This document shows positions 1 through 9,109 of a DNA stretch of 64,000 bases, in pieces. The translations under genes and the position numbers were made by a program. Below the pieces are notes generated by a model, which did no database searches, was not told where the DNA came from, and worked only from the letters and a program-made list of their open reading frames with translations. Source of the stretch: Burkholderia sp. BCC1644 (GTDB taxonomy: Bacteria; Pseudomonadota; Gammaproteobacteria; Burkholderiales; Burkholderiaceae); NCBI RefSeq assembly GCF_902833225.1, contig NZ_CADFEI010000005.1:310001-374000 (forward strand), in the 5' to 3' direction. Position 1 is the stretch's first letter, and each line of letters opens with the position of its first letter.

Positions 1-1
1 G

Positions 2-928
2 ATCCATGCACGCGTACCGGGTTACCTGCATGCGTGGTACGCGGACATCGGCGCGCATGTGAAAGCCGGCCAGCTGCTTGCGTCGATCGACACGCCCGAT
101 CTCGACCAGCAGTTGCAGCAGGCTCGCGCCGATCTGCAAAGCGCGAGCGCGAACGAGCGGCTCGCCGCCGTCTCGGCCGCACGCTGGGCCGAGATGCTTG
201 CGCAGGATTCCGTCTCCCGGCAGGAGGCCGACGAGAAACGCAGCGACCTCGACGCGAAACGCGCGGCCGTCGCGGCAAGCACAGCCAACGTGCGGCGGCT
301 CGAAGCGCTCGAATCGTTCAAGCGGCTCACCGCGCCGTTCGACGGCGTCGTGACGGCCCGCAAGACCGACGTCGGCGCGCTGATCGACGCGGGCAGCGGC
401 AACGGCGCCGAACTCTTCACCGTGTCGGATGCGCGGCGGCTGCGGCTGTACGTCCACGTTCCGCAGGACGACGCGGCCGCGATCCGCGCGGGCATGCAGG
501 TCGCGCTGACCGTGCCGGAGCGCCCCGGCACGACGTTCGACGCGACGCTCGCGGATTCCGCGCAGTCGATCGATCCGGCATCCGGCACGCTGCTCGCGCA
601 GTTTTCGATCGCCAACCCGGCCGGCACACTGTTTCCCGGCGAATACGCACAGGTGCGGATCGCGATGCCCGGCGCCGCGCATGCGCTGACGATTCCTGCC
701 AGCACGCTGATCTTCCGCCACGACGGATTGCAGGTTGCGGTGCTCGACGCGAACGGGCATGCCAGGTTGCGCAACATATCGATCGCGACCGATCTCGGCA
801 CGCGCGTCGAGATCGCGTCGGGGCTCGCGGCCGGCGATCGCGTGATCGACAATCCGCCCGATTCGCTTGCGGACGGCGACCCCGTGCGCGTCGCCGGCGC
901 CGCGACGACGGAGCGTGCGCATGGCTGA
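2..928 (+). CDS. RND efflux membrane fusion protein (5' end cut by window)
   Basis: Periplasmic adaptor that links an inner-membrane RND pump to an outer-membrane channel. The reading frame is open from base 2, so the N-terminus lies left of the window. Visible are the second half of the lipoyl/biotinyl-like domain, an alpha-helical hairpin rich in Ala, Gln and Arg, the lipoyl return strand (FDGVVTARKTDVGALI), a beta-barrel domain and the membrane-proximal domain ending near a VDNPPD-like stretch. This is the HlyD/AcrA family order. The stop overlaps the start of the next gene by 8 bases, so the two are translationally coupled. The pump gene itself should lie upstream; the substrate cannot be read from this sequence. 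Confidence 0.9.
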   Translation: MHARVPGYLHAWYADIGAHVKAGQLLASIDTPDLDQQLQQARADLQSASANERLAAVSAARWAEMLAQDSVSRQEADEKRSDLDAKRAAVAASTANVRRLEALESFKRLTAPFDGVVTARKTDVGALIDAGSGNGAELFTVSDARRLRLYVHVPQDDAAAIRAGMQVALTVPERPGTTFDATLADSAQSIDPASGTLLAQFSIANPAGTLFPGEYAQVRIAMPGAAHALTIPASTLIFRHDGLQVAVLDANGHARLRNISIATDLGTRVEIASGLAAGDRVIDNPPDSLADGDPVRVAGAATTERAHG

Positions 929-2336
929 CCGACTGCTTGCTGCATGGCTGGGCAGCGTCGCGCTGCTTGCCGGCTGTTCGCTGGCGCCGACCTATCGCGC
1001 GCCGGATGTCGCGGTGCCGGCCGCGTTTCGCGAAACGGGCCCGTGGGTCGATGCCGCGCCGGCCGACCGACTCCCTCGCGACGGCTGGTGGCGCGTGTAT
1101 GGCGACCCAACACTCGACCGGCTCGAACCGCTCGTCTCACGGGCGAATCCCGACCTCGCGGTCGCCGTCGCGCGGCACGACGAAGCCGCCGCGCTGTTCG
1201 ACGAAGCGCACGCGGCATTGCTGCCGACCATCGGCATCGATGCCGAACCCGACCGCGACCGGCAGTCGGCGCGCCGGCCGCTGCGCGGCAGCGGCCAGCC
1301 CGACGTCTACGAGTCGAACACGCTCGAAGGCGGCATCGGCTACGAGGTCGATCTGTGGGGCAAGATCCGCAACACGGTCGCGGCCGGCCGCGACGATGCG
1401 CAGGCGGCCGACGACGATCTCGCCTCGGTCCGGCTCAGCCTGCAAGCCGGCCTGGCCGCCACCTACTTCGATCTCGCGGGTCTCGACCGTGAAGCGGACA
1501 CGCTCGCGCAAACGATCGACACGTACCGCCGCGCGTGGCAACTGACGGTCAGCCGTCATCGCGGCGGCCTCGCGTCCGGGCTCGACGTGTCGCGTGCGCA
1601 AACGCAACTCTCGCTCGCCCAGGCGCGCGCATCCGACATCGCCGCGCGCCGCGCCCTCGACGAACATGCGATCGCCGCGCTCGTCGGCGCATCCGCATCG
1701 ACGTTCACGCTGCCACCCGTCGCGGCACTGCCGGGCGTGCCGTCGATTCCGACCGGGCTCGCGTCGACGCTGCTCGAACGCCGGCCGGACGTCGCCGCCG
1801 CCGAACGTCGCGTCGCGGCTGCGAACGCACGGATCGGCGTCGCCCGCGCGGCCTATTTCCCCGACCTGTCGCTCGGCCTCGACGCCGGCTTCCAGAGCGA
1901 TACGTTTTCGCCGTGGCTCGCCGCGCCGAACGAGATCTGGTCGATCGGGCCGCGCCTCGCGATGACGCTGTTCGACGGCGGCCTGCGTGCCGCCGGCGTA
2001 CGCAAGTCACGTGCGCAGTTCGCCGAACAGGGTGCGCGCTATCGCGCCGTCGTGCTGCAGGCATTCCGCGAGGTCGAGGACGACCTCGCGCTGCTGCACC
2101 GCCTCGGCGACGAGTCGGACCAGGACGACGCGGCGCTCGTCGCGGCGCAGCGGTCGCTCGCACTCTCGATGTCGCGCTATCGCGACGGCGCGGTCAGCTA
2201 TCTCGACGTGGTCACGGCGCAGACGACCGAACTCGATACGCAGATCGCGTCGCTCGATGCCGATGCGCGACGCCTGCAGGCATCCGTCGGGCTCGTGCGC
2301 GCGCTCGGCGGCGGCTGGCACGGCGCGCAATCATGA
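921..2336 (+). CDS. RND efflux outer-membrane factor lipoprotein (NodT/OprM family)
   Basis: TolC-like outer-membrane channel of a tripartite efflux system, 471 aa. The start at 921 is chosen because it gives a signal peptide with a lipobox (LLAGC, Cys about residue 19) and overlaps the adaptor stop by 8 bases; the open frame continues upstream without a signal peptide. Two internally repeated halves of long coiled-coil helices are seen, with the family motifs LLERRPDVAAAERRVAAANARI and a YRDGAVSYLDVVTAQ-type segment near the C-terminus. Length matches the family. It is the last gene of the efflux operon; a small DUF4148 gene follows after about 110 bases. Confidence 0.92.
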   Translation: MADRLLAAWLGSVALLAGCSLAPTYRAPDVAVPAAFRETGPWVDAAPADRLPRDGWWRVYGDPTLDRLEPLVSRANPDLAVAVARHDEAAALFDEAHAALLPTIGIDAEPDRDRQSARRPLRGSGQPDVYESNTLEGGIGYEVDLWGKIRNTVAAGRDDAQAADDDLASVRLSLQAGLAATYFDLAGLDREADTLAQTIDTYRRAWQLTVSRHRGGLASGLDVSRAQTQLSLAQARASDIAARRALDEHAIAALVGASASTFTLPPVAALPGVPSIPTGLASTLLERRPDVAAAERRVAAANARIGVARAAYFPDLSLGLDAGFQSDTFSPWLAAPNEIWSIGPRLAMTLFDGGLRAAGVRKSRAQFAEQGARYRAVVLQAFREVEDDLALLHRLGDESDQDDAALVAAQRSLALSMSRYRDGAVSYLDVVTAQTTELDTQIASLDADARRLQASVGLVRALGGGWHGAQS

Positions 2337-2446
2337 ACGTTTCTTCATCGGCGCGCCCGGTGTCCGCACCGGCGCGCCCGATAACGTGGTTCCTGCCGGC
2401 ATTGCCGTCGCGGCACCGGCCTCTGTCACTTGAACAGGATCACGCC

Positions 2447-2710
2447 ATGAAGACCTTGATGTTCGCCACGCTCCTCTCCGCCCTCTGCGTCGCACTGCCC
2501 GGCCGGGCCAGCGCGATGCCGCCCGGTGCGGTGACAGCACCGCCGACGCTCGCATCGGCCGCGCCCGTACCGCTGCCGTCGCAACCGGCATGGAACTGGA
2601 ATGCCCCGCAAGCCGCGCCGCTGACGCGTGCGCAGGTCTATCGTGAACTCGTCCGCGCCGAACGCGATGGCCAGCTCGCGCAACTGAATCGCGAACTCTA
2701 TTCGCACTGA
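2447..2710 (+). CDS. DUF4148-type small secreted protein
   Basis: 87-aa protein with a signal peptide (MKTLMFATLLSALCVALPG, cleavage near ASA) and a short C-terminal stretch LTRAQVYRELVRAERDGQL, which is the signature of the DUF4148 family common in Burkholderia. Function of the family is unknown. The start at 2447 follows a weak AGGATC ribosome-binding site. It lies downstream of the efflux genes and converges on the two-component operon; a second member of the family (5749-6048) lies on the other side of that operon. Confidence 0.8.
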   Translation: MKTLMFATLLSALCVALPGRASAMPPGAVTAPPTLASAAPVPLPSQPAWNWNAPQAAPLTRAQVYRELVRAERDGQLAQLNRELYSH

Positions 2711-2767
2711 CCGCGCGCACGCGAACGTGCCGTGCGACGCGCGGCACGCCCGGCGCCATACCGATCG

Positions 2768-3433
2768 TCACCCGCCCGCGTCGAACCTGAACCCGAATCG
2801 CGCTACGGTTTCGATCCGCGCGGAGAACGCATGCGAGGCCAGCTTGCGCCGCAACCGCACGACCAGCGCGTTGACCGTTTCGGGCTCGATGTCGGCATCA
2901 CCCCATGCATAACGCAGCACGGCATCGCGCCCGACCGGCCGCCCCGATTCCCGCAGCAGGCATTCGACGAGACGGAATTCCCGTGCGCTGAGCGCCAGCC
3001 GCCTGCCATGCTCCTCCAGTGCGCGCGTCGCCGCGTCGAGCCGGACCGATTCACGCGTTTCGATCGCGCCCGTCCGGCGCCACAACGCGCGCAGCCGCTC
3101 GTGCAGCTCCACGAACGAACACGGATGGGCAAGACACACGTCGCAGCCGGCCTGCAGCATTCGCGCACGCTGCGCGGGTGTGGTGCCGGTGACGATCGCG
3201 GCAATCGTCGCTCCCCCGGCCGATGCAGCCAGTCGCGGCAACCCGGTGAGGATCGCCGGGTCGGCCGCCGCATCGGGTGCCGCAATCACGATGGCATCGA
3301 ACCGGTCCTGCGTCGCCGCGAAGCAGCCGTCGCGCCATCCGTCGACGCGTTCGACGCCATGCATGCTCTCGCGAAACGCCTTGTCGAGCCGTGCGGCCTC
3401 GGGCGTAGGCGGCGCAATCAGCAGGATGCGCAT
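2768..3433 (-). CDS. OmpR-like response regulator with degenerate receiver
   Basis: 221-aa protein with an N-terminal receiver-like domain and a C-terminal winged-helix DNA-binding domain of the OmpR/PhoB class (recognition helix about residues 185-205, VNALVVRLRRKL, wing GFRFD). Aligned without gaps to the neighbouring canonical regulator, the acidic pair DD8-9 is PP, the phospho-acceptor D51 is Ala51, and the conserved Lys is replaced by His (AHP for TKP). So it is unlikely to be phosphorylated in the usual way. It lies 19 bases after the sensor kinase on the same strand and is probably the third gene of that operon. The start at 3433 is the ATG that begins the receiver fold; the frame is open further upstream without recognisable domain. 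Confidence 0.85.
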   Translation of the reverse strand: MRILLIAPPTPEAARLDKAFRESMHGVERVDGWRDGCFAATQDRFDAIVIAAPDAAADPAILTGLPRLAASAGGATIAAIVTGTTPAQRARMLQAGCDVCLAHPCSFVELHERLRALWRRTGAIETRESVRLDAATRALEEHGRRLALSAREFRLVECLLRESGRPVGRDAVLRYAWGDADIEPETVNALVVRLRRKLASHAFSARIETVARFGFRFDAGG

Positions 3434-3452
3434 CGATCGCTCCCCGGTGCCG

Positions 3453-4859
3453 TCATGCGAGCGAGCGCGGCCAGCATTCGACCGTGATCGCCGTGCCGGC
3501 CGGCTGCGCATCGCCGATCCGCAGCGCGAAACCATGTACGCGCATCACGGCCGACACGACGCTCAAGCCGAGCCCCGACCCGTTCACGTGACGCGTGCGC
3601 TCGCCGCGGTAGAAGCGTTCGAGCACCGCGTCGCGCTCGCCCGGCGGGATGCCCGGACCGGTGTCCTCGAACCGCACGAGCGAGCCGTTCGGTGTCGCGT
3701 TGAGCACGACGCGCACGCGGCCGCCCGGCGGCGTGAACTTGATGGCGTTGTCCGCGAGATTGCTGAACGCCTCGAACAGCAATGCGCGGTCGCCATGAAT
3801 GCCGTCGACCGGTGCCGCGTCGAGCGCGAACGAGACGTCAACGGCCTCGGCCAGCGGCTCGTAGAGTTCGCACACATCGCGCAGCAACGCCGCGACGTCG
3901 ACCGCGGCAAAGCCGCCGCGCCGGCTCAGCGTGCCGATCTCGGAGATGCGCAGCATCGCGCGAAAGCGTTCGAGCAGCCGGTCGGTTTCGTCGCGCGCCG
4001 ACGCCAGCAGCGCCGCCGACGCAGGATCGTCCGCGCAGAACGGCTGGTCGGCCAGTCGCGCCAGCATCGTATGCACGCGTGCGAGCGGCGTGCGCAGGTC
4101 GTGCGCGATGCCGTCGCAGGTATGGCGCACCTCGCCCATCAGCCGCTCGACCTCGTCGAGCATGTGGTTCACGAGATGCGCGAGCAGGTCGAGTTCGTCG
4201 TAGCGGCCGACCGGCAGCCGCTTGCCGAGATCGCCTTCGGCGATCTGCCGCGTGACGCGCCGGATCGCGGCGACGCGACGCATCTGCCGCATGCCGAGCA
4301 TGCTGCCGCCCGCGATGCCCGCGATCAGGATCATCACGCCGCCGATCACGAGCCCGCGGATCGCGACATCGCGGATCTGGATGAAATGCGACAGGTCGCG
4401 CGCGACGACCAGCGTCATCCCGTTGTCGCGGCGCACGGCCATCGCGCGGGTGATCGGCGCGGGCTGGCCGTCGAGCGGTGCGAGCGTACGGTTCAGCGTG
4501 CGCCCGTCGCGATCCGTGCGCAACGCGGGCAGTGTCGCGATATCGCCGGCCACACGGCGACCGGTCGCGTCGAACAGCCCGTAGAAACTCGTATGCATGT
4601 GCTCGTGCTCGAGCCGCCGGTGGATCGCGAGCGGCAGCTCGGCATCGGGGATCGAATCGAAATAGATCAACTGCCACGCGAGCACCTCGTCGGTGTCGCG
4701 CGTCATCGTGTGCGTCGCGGCGACGTTGATCACGCCCGCGAGCAGCAGCAGCGACACCGAGAAGATCGCCGCATACGCGCACAGCCAGCGAAACGTCGTC
4801 GTATGCCAGCGGCGCGTGAAATTCGCCGCGCGAGCCGCGTCCATTCCCGCCTCCGTCAC
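3453..4859 (-). CDS. HAMP-domain sensor histidine kinase
   Basis: Inner-membrane sensor kinase, 468 aa. Two membrane segments (about 24-46 and 166-186) enclose a periplasmic sensor of about 120 residues, followed by a HAMP linker (RRVAAIRRVTRQIAEGDLG), an H-box with His253 (IAHDLRTPLARVH), N-box (FSNLADNAIKFTP), G1 (FEDTGPGIP) and G2 (GSGLGLSVV). The likely start is GTG at 4859, which overlaps the regulator stop (GTGA); an ATG at 4844 is an alternative. The partner is the canonical regulator immediately upstream. The stimulus is not evident; the convergent efflux operon is a possible target. Confidence 0.93.
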   Translation of the reverse strand: MTEAGMDAARAANFTRRWHTTTFRWLCAYAAIFSVSLLLLAGVINVAATHTMTRDTDEVLAWQLIYFDSIPDAELPLAIHRRLEHEHMHTSFYGLFDATGRRVAGDIATLPALRTDRDGRTLNRTLAPLDGQPAPITRAMAVRRDNGMTLVVARDLSHFIQIRDVAIRGLVIGGVMILIAGIAGGSMLGMRQMRRVAAIRRVTRQIAEGDLGKRLPVGRYDELDLLAHLVNHMLDEVERLMGEVRHTCDGIAHDLRTPLARVHTMLARLADQPFCADDPASAALLASARDETDRLLERFRAMLRISEIGTLSRRGGFAAVDVAALLRDVCELYEPLAEAVDVSFALDAAPVDGIHGDRALLFEAFSNLADNAIKFTPPGGRVRVVLNATPNGSLVRFEDTGPGIPPGERDAVLERFYRGERTRHVNGSGLGLSVVSAVMRVHGFALRIGDAQPAGTAITVECWPRSLA

Positions 4860-5530
4860 GCGAGCATGTAGCCCGAGCCGCGCACCGTCTGGATCATCGG
4901 TTGCGCGCCGGGCGGATCGATCTTCTTGCGCAGCCGGCCCATGTGGACGTCGATCAGGTTGGTGCCGGGATCAAAGTGATAGCCCCACACGGTCTCGAAC
5001 AGCATCGTGCGCGTGATCGTCTGGCCCGCGTTGCGCATCATGAACTCGAGCACGCGGAATTCGGTCGGCAGCAGTGGAATCTCGTCGCCGCCGCGGCGCG
5101 CGCAGCGCGAAATGAGGTCGAGCTCGAGCGCGCCGACCTTCAGCAGCGTCTGCTGCGGCACGCCCGATGCCTGCCGGCGACGCAGCAGCACCTCGATGCG
5201 CGCGCTCAGCTCGCCGGAATCGAACGGCTTCGTCAGGTAATCGTCGCCGCCCGCGCGCAGCCCGCGGATGCGCTCGTCGACATCACCGAGCGCGCTCAGC
5301 ATCAGCACCGGCGTATCGATGCCGACCGTGCGCATCGCGGTCAGGATCGCGAGACCGTCCGCGCCCGGCAGCATCCGGTCGAGCGTGATCGCGTCGTACG
5401 ATGCGCTCATCGCGCGCATCATCCCTTCGCGGCCGTTGTCGATCCAGTCGACCTCGAACCCGCGCGCAGTCAGCTCGCCGACGATCTCGTTCGCGGTCAC
5501 CGCATCGTCCTCGACCGTCAGTACTCGCAT
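4856..5530 (-). CDS. OmpR/PhoB family response regulator (canonical)
   Basis: 224-aa two-component regulator. The receiver carries D8 D9, phospho-acceptor D51 (ITLDRMLPG), Ser79 and Lys101 (LTKPF); the C-terminal winged helix has LPTEFRVLEFMM and the NLIDVHMGRLRKKID recognition helix. The start at 5530 begins directly at the receiver; upstream in-frame sequence has no domain. It is the first gene of the regulator-kinase-regulator operon. A pair of identical palindromes lies in the divergent intergenic region in front of it and may be its own operator. Confidence 0.93.
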   Translation of the reverse strand: MRVLTVEDDAVTANEIVGELTARGFEVDWIDNGREGMMRAMSASYDAITLDRMLPGADGLAILTAMRTVGIDTPVLMLSALGDVDERIRGLRAGGDDYLTKPFDSGELSARIEVLLRRRQASGVPQQTLLKVGALELDLISRCARRGGDEIPLLPTEFRVLEFMMRNAGQTITRTMLFETVWGYHFDPGTNLIDVHMGRLRKKIDPPGAQPMIQTVRGSGYMLA

Positions 5531-5616
5531 GGTTGTCCTCGCAATGAACGTCATGACGGGCGCACACGTTGCGCCCGCGACTATCGTAGGCGACGCGGCC
5601 ACCGTCCGGCGTTACA

Positions 5617-5667
5617 TGAAACATGCTTCATCCAGCGCCACGGCAGGCACGCGTGAAACATGTTTCA
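5617..5667. promoter_or_regulatory. Paired palindromic operator-like sites
   Basis: The 14-base palindromes TGAAACATGCTTCA (5617-5630, one mismatch between arms) and TGAAACATGTTTCA (5654-5667, perfect) lie 37 bases apart in the gap between the divergent response regulator and the DUF4148 gene. Both continue with TCC. Two matching dyads at this spacing in a regulatory gap look like binding sites for a dimeric regulator. Which protein binds is inference; the adjacent regulator is the obvious candidate, though OmpR-class regulators more often use direct repeats. Confidence 0.55.
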
Positions 5668-5748
5668 TCCGTGCGTCGCCTGCCCCGCCGTGCGCGCCGC
5701 CTACGCTGACGTCATGCGGCATCGGGCCGCGCAACCAGGAGCTACCGG

Positions 5749-6048
5749 ATGAAACTGTCGACCACCGTCGCCTGCATGCTGCTCGCATGCGCGAGCACCG
5801 CCGCGTTCGCGGGGCCGCACCTCACCCCTCGGGAATGCCAGGCATACCCGTTCGTTCACACGGGCCACGAGGTCACGCATGCGGACCTCGTACGCGAGCT
5901 GACCGAACTCGAACAGGTCGGCTACGATCCCGCGCACGCGAGCCCCTACTACCCCGACGATCTCGACGGCGCGAAGCATCGGCTCGACGTCGAATACCGC
6001 GCGGACTGCACGCATGCGCTGACGGCCGACGCGGGCGTGCAGCACTGA
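5749..6048 (+). CDS. DUF4148-type small secreted protein
   Basis: 99-aa protein with a signal peptide ending near AFA (residue 21) and the family segment VTHADLVRELTELEQVGYDPA, the same pattern as the protein at 2447-2710. Two Cys residues remain in the mature part and could form a disulfide. A good ribosome-binding site (AGGAGC) precedes the ATG. It is divergent from the two-component operon across the paired palindromes and is followed by a strong terminator. Function unknown. Confidence 0.82.
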   Translation: MKLSTTVACMLLACASTAAFAGPHLTPRECQAYPFVHTGHEVTHADLVRELTELEQVGYDPAHASPYYPDDLDGAKHRLDVEYRADCTHALTADAGVQH

Positions 6049-6084
6049 CCGCACGGCCTGGAGCAACGCGGCCGGGGAGCAATA

Positions 6085-6114
6085 AAAAAGGCGGCACTCG
6101 CGTGCCGCCTTTTT
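6085..6114. terminator. Bidirectional intrinsic terminator
   Basis: Thirteen-base arms (AAAAAGGCGGCAC at 6085-6097 and its complement at 6102-6114) around a TCGC loop give a GC-rich stem flanked by A and T tracts. It sits between the convergent DUF4148 gene and cyo operon and can serve both. Confidence 0.9.
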
Positions 6115-6158
6115 GTCATGACCGCGCATGGATATCGACCGCTGCGCCGCGATGCCGC

Positions 6159-6491
6159 TCAGCGCGACATCATGTTCATGCTGACGTTGTGCATCACCCA
6201 CAACGTGCCGACAATCAGGATCGCCGCGGTCAGCACCGTGTAGCTGAATGCCATCACGTTCCAGCGCTGGCCCGACGAGCCGTTCATGTGCAGGAAGTAC
6301 ACGAGGTGCACGACGATCTGCACGAAGGCGAGCACGGCCAGCGCGATCAGCGACGCATGCGGCGACAGCACGCCGCCCATCACGAGGCCGAACGACGCGG
6401 CCGTAAGCAGCACCGACAGGATGAAACCGGCGACGTAGCCGCCGACACTGCCGTGCCCTTCTTCGAGTTGAGACGAATGCGAATGGGCCAT
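6159..6491 (-). CDS. cyoD: Cytochrome o ubiquinol oxidase subunit IV
   Basis: 110-aa membrane protein with three hydrophobic helices and the family core FVQIVVHLVYFLHMNGSSG, typical of CyoD. It is the smallest subunit of the proton-pumping quinol oxidase and is thought to help assemble the copper centre of subunit I. It follows cyoC with no gap and ends the operon. There is no cyoE (haem O synthase) downstream, unlike the E. coli operon, so haem O must be made from a gene elsewhere. Confidence 0.95.
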   Translation of the reverse strand: MAHSHSSQLEEGHGSVGGYVAGFILSVLLTAASFGLVMGGVLSPHASLIALAVLAFVQIVVHLVYFLHMNGSSGQRWNVMAFSYTVLTAAILIVGTLWVMHNVSMNMMSR

Positions 6492-7100
6492 TTAGATCAC
6501 GCTCGCGAGATAGACAAAGGAAAACACGCAGATCCACACGATGTCGAGGAAGTGCCAGAACAGGCTCAGGCATGTCAGGCGCCGCAGGTCGCGATCGGTC
6601 AGGTCGCCGCCGCGGAACACGATCTGCCCGGCGAGCACGACCATCCACAACAGGCCGGCCGTCACGTGCAGCCCGTGCGTGCCGACCAGCGTGAAGAACG
6701 CCGACAGGAACGCGCTGCGCTGCGGGCCGGCGCCTTCCGCGATCAGGTGCGAGAACTCGCGCAGCTCCATCGCGAGAAACGCCGCGCCGAGCACGAACGT
6801 CACCGCGAGCCATGCGAGCAGCGCGCCGCGCCGCTGCTTGTACGCCGCGAGCATCGCGAAGCCGTACGTGATGCTCGACAGCAGCAGCGCGGCGGTTTCC
6901 ACCGCGACGCCCGGAATGTCGAACAGCTCTTTCGCGGTCTGGCCGCCCGCATACTGGTGGCCGAGCACCGCGAACGTCGCGAACAGCGCCGCGAAGATCA
7001 CGCAGTCGGTCATCAGGTACAGCCAGAAACCGAACACCGAATGCGACGGCGGATGGTCGTCGTGCTCGAGCAAGGTTGCGCTCAAGGTTTTCTGCAACAT
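6492..7100 (-). CDS. cyoC: Cytochrome o ubiquinol oxidase subunit III
   Basis: 202-aa protein with five membrane helices. The segment GTHGLHVTAGLLWMVVL and the C-terminal WHFLDIVWICVFSFVYL are diagnostic of haem-copper oxidase subunit III. It overlaps the end of cyoB by one base and abuts cyoD, so all are co-translated. Confidence 0.96.
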   Translation of the reverse strand: MLQKTLSATLLEHDDHPPSHSVFGFWLYLMTDCVIFAALFATFAVLGHQYAGGQTAKELFDIPGVAVETAALLLSSITYGFAMLAAYKQRRGALLAWLAVTFVLGAAFLAMELREFSHLIAEGAGPQRSAFLSAFFTLVGTHGLHVTAGLLWMVVLAGQIVFRGGDLTDRDLRRLTCLSLFWHFLDIVWICVFSFVYLASVI

Positions 7101-9106
7101 CAGTTGGCCTCCAGTTCCACGTCGTCGACGCGCGCGGCCACGCGCTTCGTCGGCTGCTTGTCTTCGATCTTCCGCACCGTCGACGCGGGGATGTAATAGC
7201 CGTCGTTATCGCGCGAGCTGTAGATCACGAGCGTCGCGATGATCCCGACGAGCCCGCCGATCGCCATCCACCAGATGTGCCATACCAGCGCGAAGCCGAG
7301 CACCAGGCTGAAGATCGCGATCACGAGGCCCGCGCAGGTATTCGACGGCATGTGGATGTCGCGGAACGTTGCCGGGTTCGGCCGGCCTTCGCCGCGCGCC
7401 TTCATGTCCGCATAGGCGTCGAGCGTGCGCACCTGCGGGATCGTCGCGAAGTTGTAGTCGGCCGGCGGCGACGACGTCGCCCACTCCAGCGTGCGGCCGC
7501 CCCACGGGTCGCCCGTCGTGTCGCGGTACTCGGGCAGGTGGCGGTTGCGGATGCTGACCACCAGCTGCAGCACCTGGCACGCAATGCCGATCGCGATCAG
7601 CACGGCGCCGAACGCGGCGACCAGCAGCCACGGATGCCACGCCGGGTTGTCGTAGTGGTTCAGGCGGCGCGTCATGCCCATGAAGCCGAGCACGTAGAGC
7701 GGCACGAACGCGACGTAGAAACCGATCTGCCAGAACCAGAACGCGGCCTTGCCGAGCTTCTCGTTCAGCTTGAAGCCGAACGCCTTCGGGAACCAGTAGT
7801 TGAAGCCCGCGAGATAGCCGAACAGCACGCCGCCGATGATCACGTTGTGGAAGTGAGCGATCAGGAACAGGCTGTTGTGCAGCACGAAGTCCGCGCCGGG
7901 AATCGCCATCATCACGCCGGTCATGCCGCCGAGCGTGAACGTGACCATGAAGCCGATCGTCCACAGCACGGGCGTCGTGAATTCGATCCGGCCGCGATAC
8001 ATCGTGAACAGCCAGTTGAACACCTTCACGCCGGTCGGGATCGCGATGATCATCGTCATGATGCCGAAGAACGCGTTCACGTTCGCACCCGAGCCCATCG
8101 TGAAGAAGTGATGCAGCCACACGAGGAACGACAGCACCATGATCGCGCAGGTCGCGTACACCATCGTCTTGTAGCCGAACAGCGGCTTCTTCGCGAACGT
8201 CGCGATGACTTCCGAGAAGATCCCGAACGCCGGCAGGATCAGGATGTACACCTCCGGATGGCCCCACGCCCAGATCAGGTTCAGGTACAGCATCGCGTTG
8301 CCGCCGGCATCGTTCGTGAAGAAGTGCATGCCGAGGTAACGGTCGAGGCCGAGCAGCGCGAGCGTCGCGGTCAGGATCGGGAACGACGCCATGATCAGCA
8401 CGTTCGTGCAAAGCGCCGTCCACGTGAACACCGGCATCTTCATCAGCGTCATGCCCGGCGCGCGCATCTTGATGATCGTCACGAAGAAGTTCACGCCGGT
8501 CAGCAGCGTGCCGACGCCCGAGATCTGCAGCGCCCACAGGTAGTAGTCGACCCCTACCCCCGGACTGAACTGCAGCTCCGACAGCGGCGGGTAGGCAAGC
8601 CAGCCCGTCTGCGCGAATTCGCCGATCACGAGCGACACGTTGATCAGGATCGCGCTGACGGCCGTCATCCAGAACGAGAGCGAGTTGATGAACGGGAACG
8701 CGACGTCGCGCGCGCCGATCTGCAGCGGCACGACCAGGTTCATCAGACCGACCATGAACACCATCGCCATGAAGAAGATCATGATCACGCCGTGTGCCGT
8801 GAAGACCTGGTCATAGTGGTGCGGCGGCAGGTAGCCGGGCCCGTTGTACGCGAGCGCGAGCTGCATGCGCATCATGATCGCGTCGGCGAAGCCGCGCAGC
8901 AGCATGATCAGCGCGACGATGATGTACATCACGCCGAGTCTCTTGTGGTCGACCGTGGTCAGCCATTCCGTCCACAGCCACTTCCACCGGCCGGTGATCG
9001 TCAGCGCGGCGAGAATGCCCAGTACGACCAGACCCATGAAGGCGCCCGCCCCCATGATGATGGGCTGATCGAACGGGATCGCCGAAAGTGTGAGTTTGCC
9101 GAACAT
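7100..9106 (-). CDS. cyoB: Cytochrome o ubiquinol oxidase subunit I
   Basis: 668-aa catalytic subunit, about 15 membrane helices. It carries the low-spin haem ligand region ([12 protein letters not shown]), the Cu-B site [14 protein letters not shown] with the cross-linked His-Tyr pair, the LHHFFTMG His pair, and the helix X segment HFHNVIIGG. Length and order match CyoB of proteobacterial bo3 oxidases, which reduce oxygen to water and pump protons using ubiquinol. It follows cyoA after three bases. Confidence 0.97.
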   Translation of the reverse strand: MFGKLTLSAIPFDQPIIMGAGAFMGLVVLGILAALTITGRWKWLWTEWLTTVDHKRLGVMYIIVALIMLLRGFADAIMMRMQLALAYNGPGYLPPHHYDQVFTAHGVIMIFFMAMVFMVGLMNLVVPLQIGARDVAFPFINSLSFWMTAVSAILINVSLVIGEFAQTGWLAYPPLSELQFSPGVGVDYYLWALQISGVGTLLTGVNFFVTIIKMRAPGMTLMKMPVFTWTALCTNVLIMASFPILTATLALLGLDRYLGMHFFTNDAGGNAMLYLNLIWAWGHPEVYILILPAFGIFSEVIATFAKKPLFGYKTMVYATCAIMVLSFLVWLHHFFTMGSGANVNAFFGIMTMIIAIPTGVKVFNWLFTMYRGRIEFTTPVLWTIGFMVTFTLGGMTGVMMAIPGADFVLHNSLFLIAHFHNVIIGGVLFGYLAGFNYWFPKAFGFKLNEKLGKAAFWFWQIGFYVAFVPLYVLGFMGMTRRLNHYDNPAWHPWLLVAAFGAVLIAIGIACQVLQLVVSIRNRHLPEYRDTTGDPWGGRTLEWATSSPPADYNFATIPQVRTLDAYADMKARGEGRPNPATFRDIHMPSNTCAGLVIAIFSLVLGFALVWHIWWMAIGGLVGIIATLVIYSSRDNDGYYIPASTVRKIEDKQPTKRVAARVDDVELEAN

Positions 9107-9109
9107 GCG

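Noticed and set aside
5617..5667. Palindromes considered as parS partition sites
   Set aside because: parS has the arms in the opposite order (GTTTCACGTGAAAC). These read GAAACATGTTTC and flank a regulator gene, so an operator is more likely.
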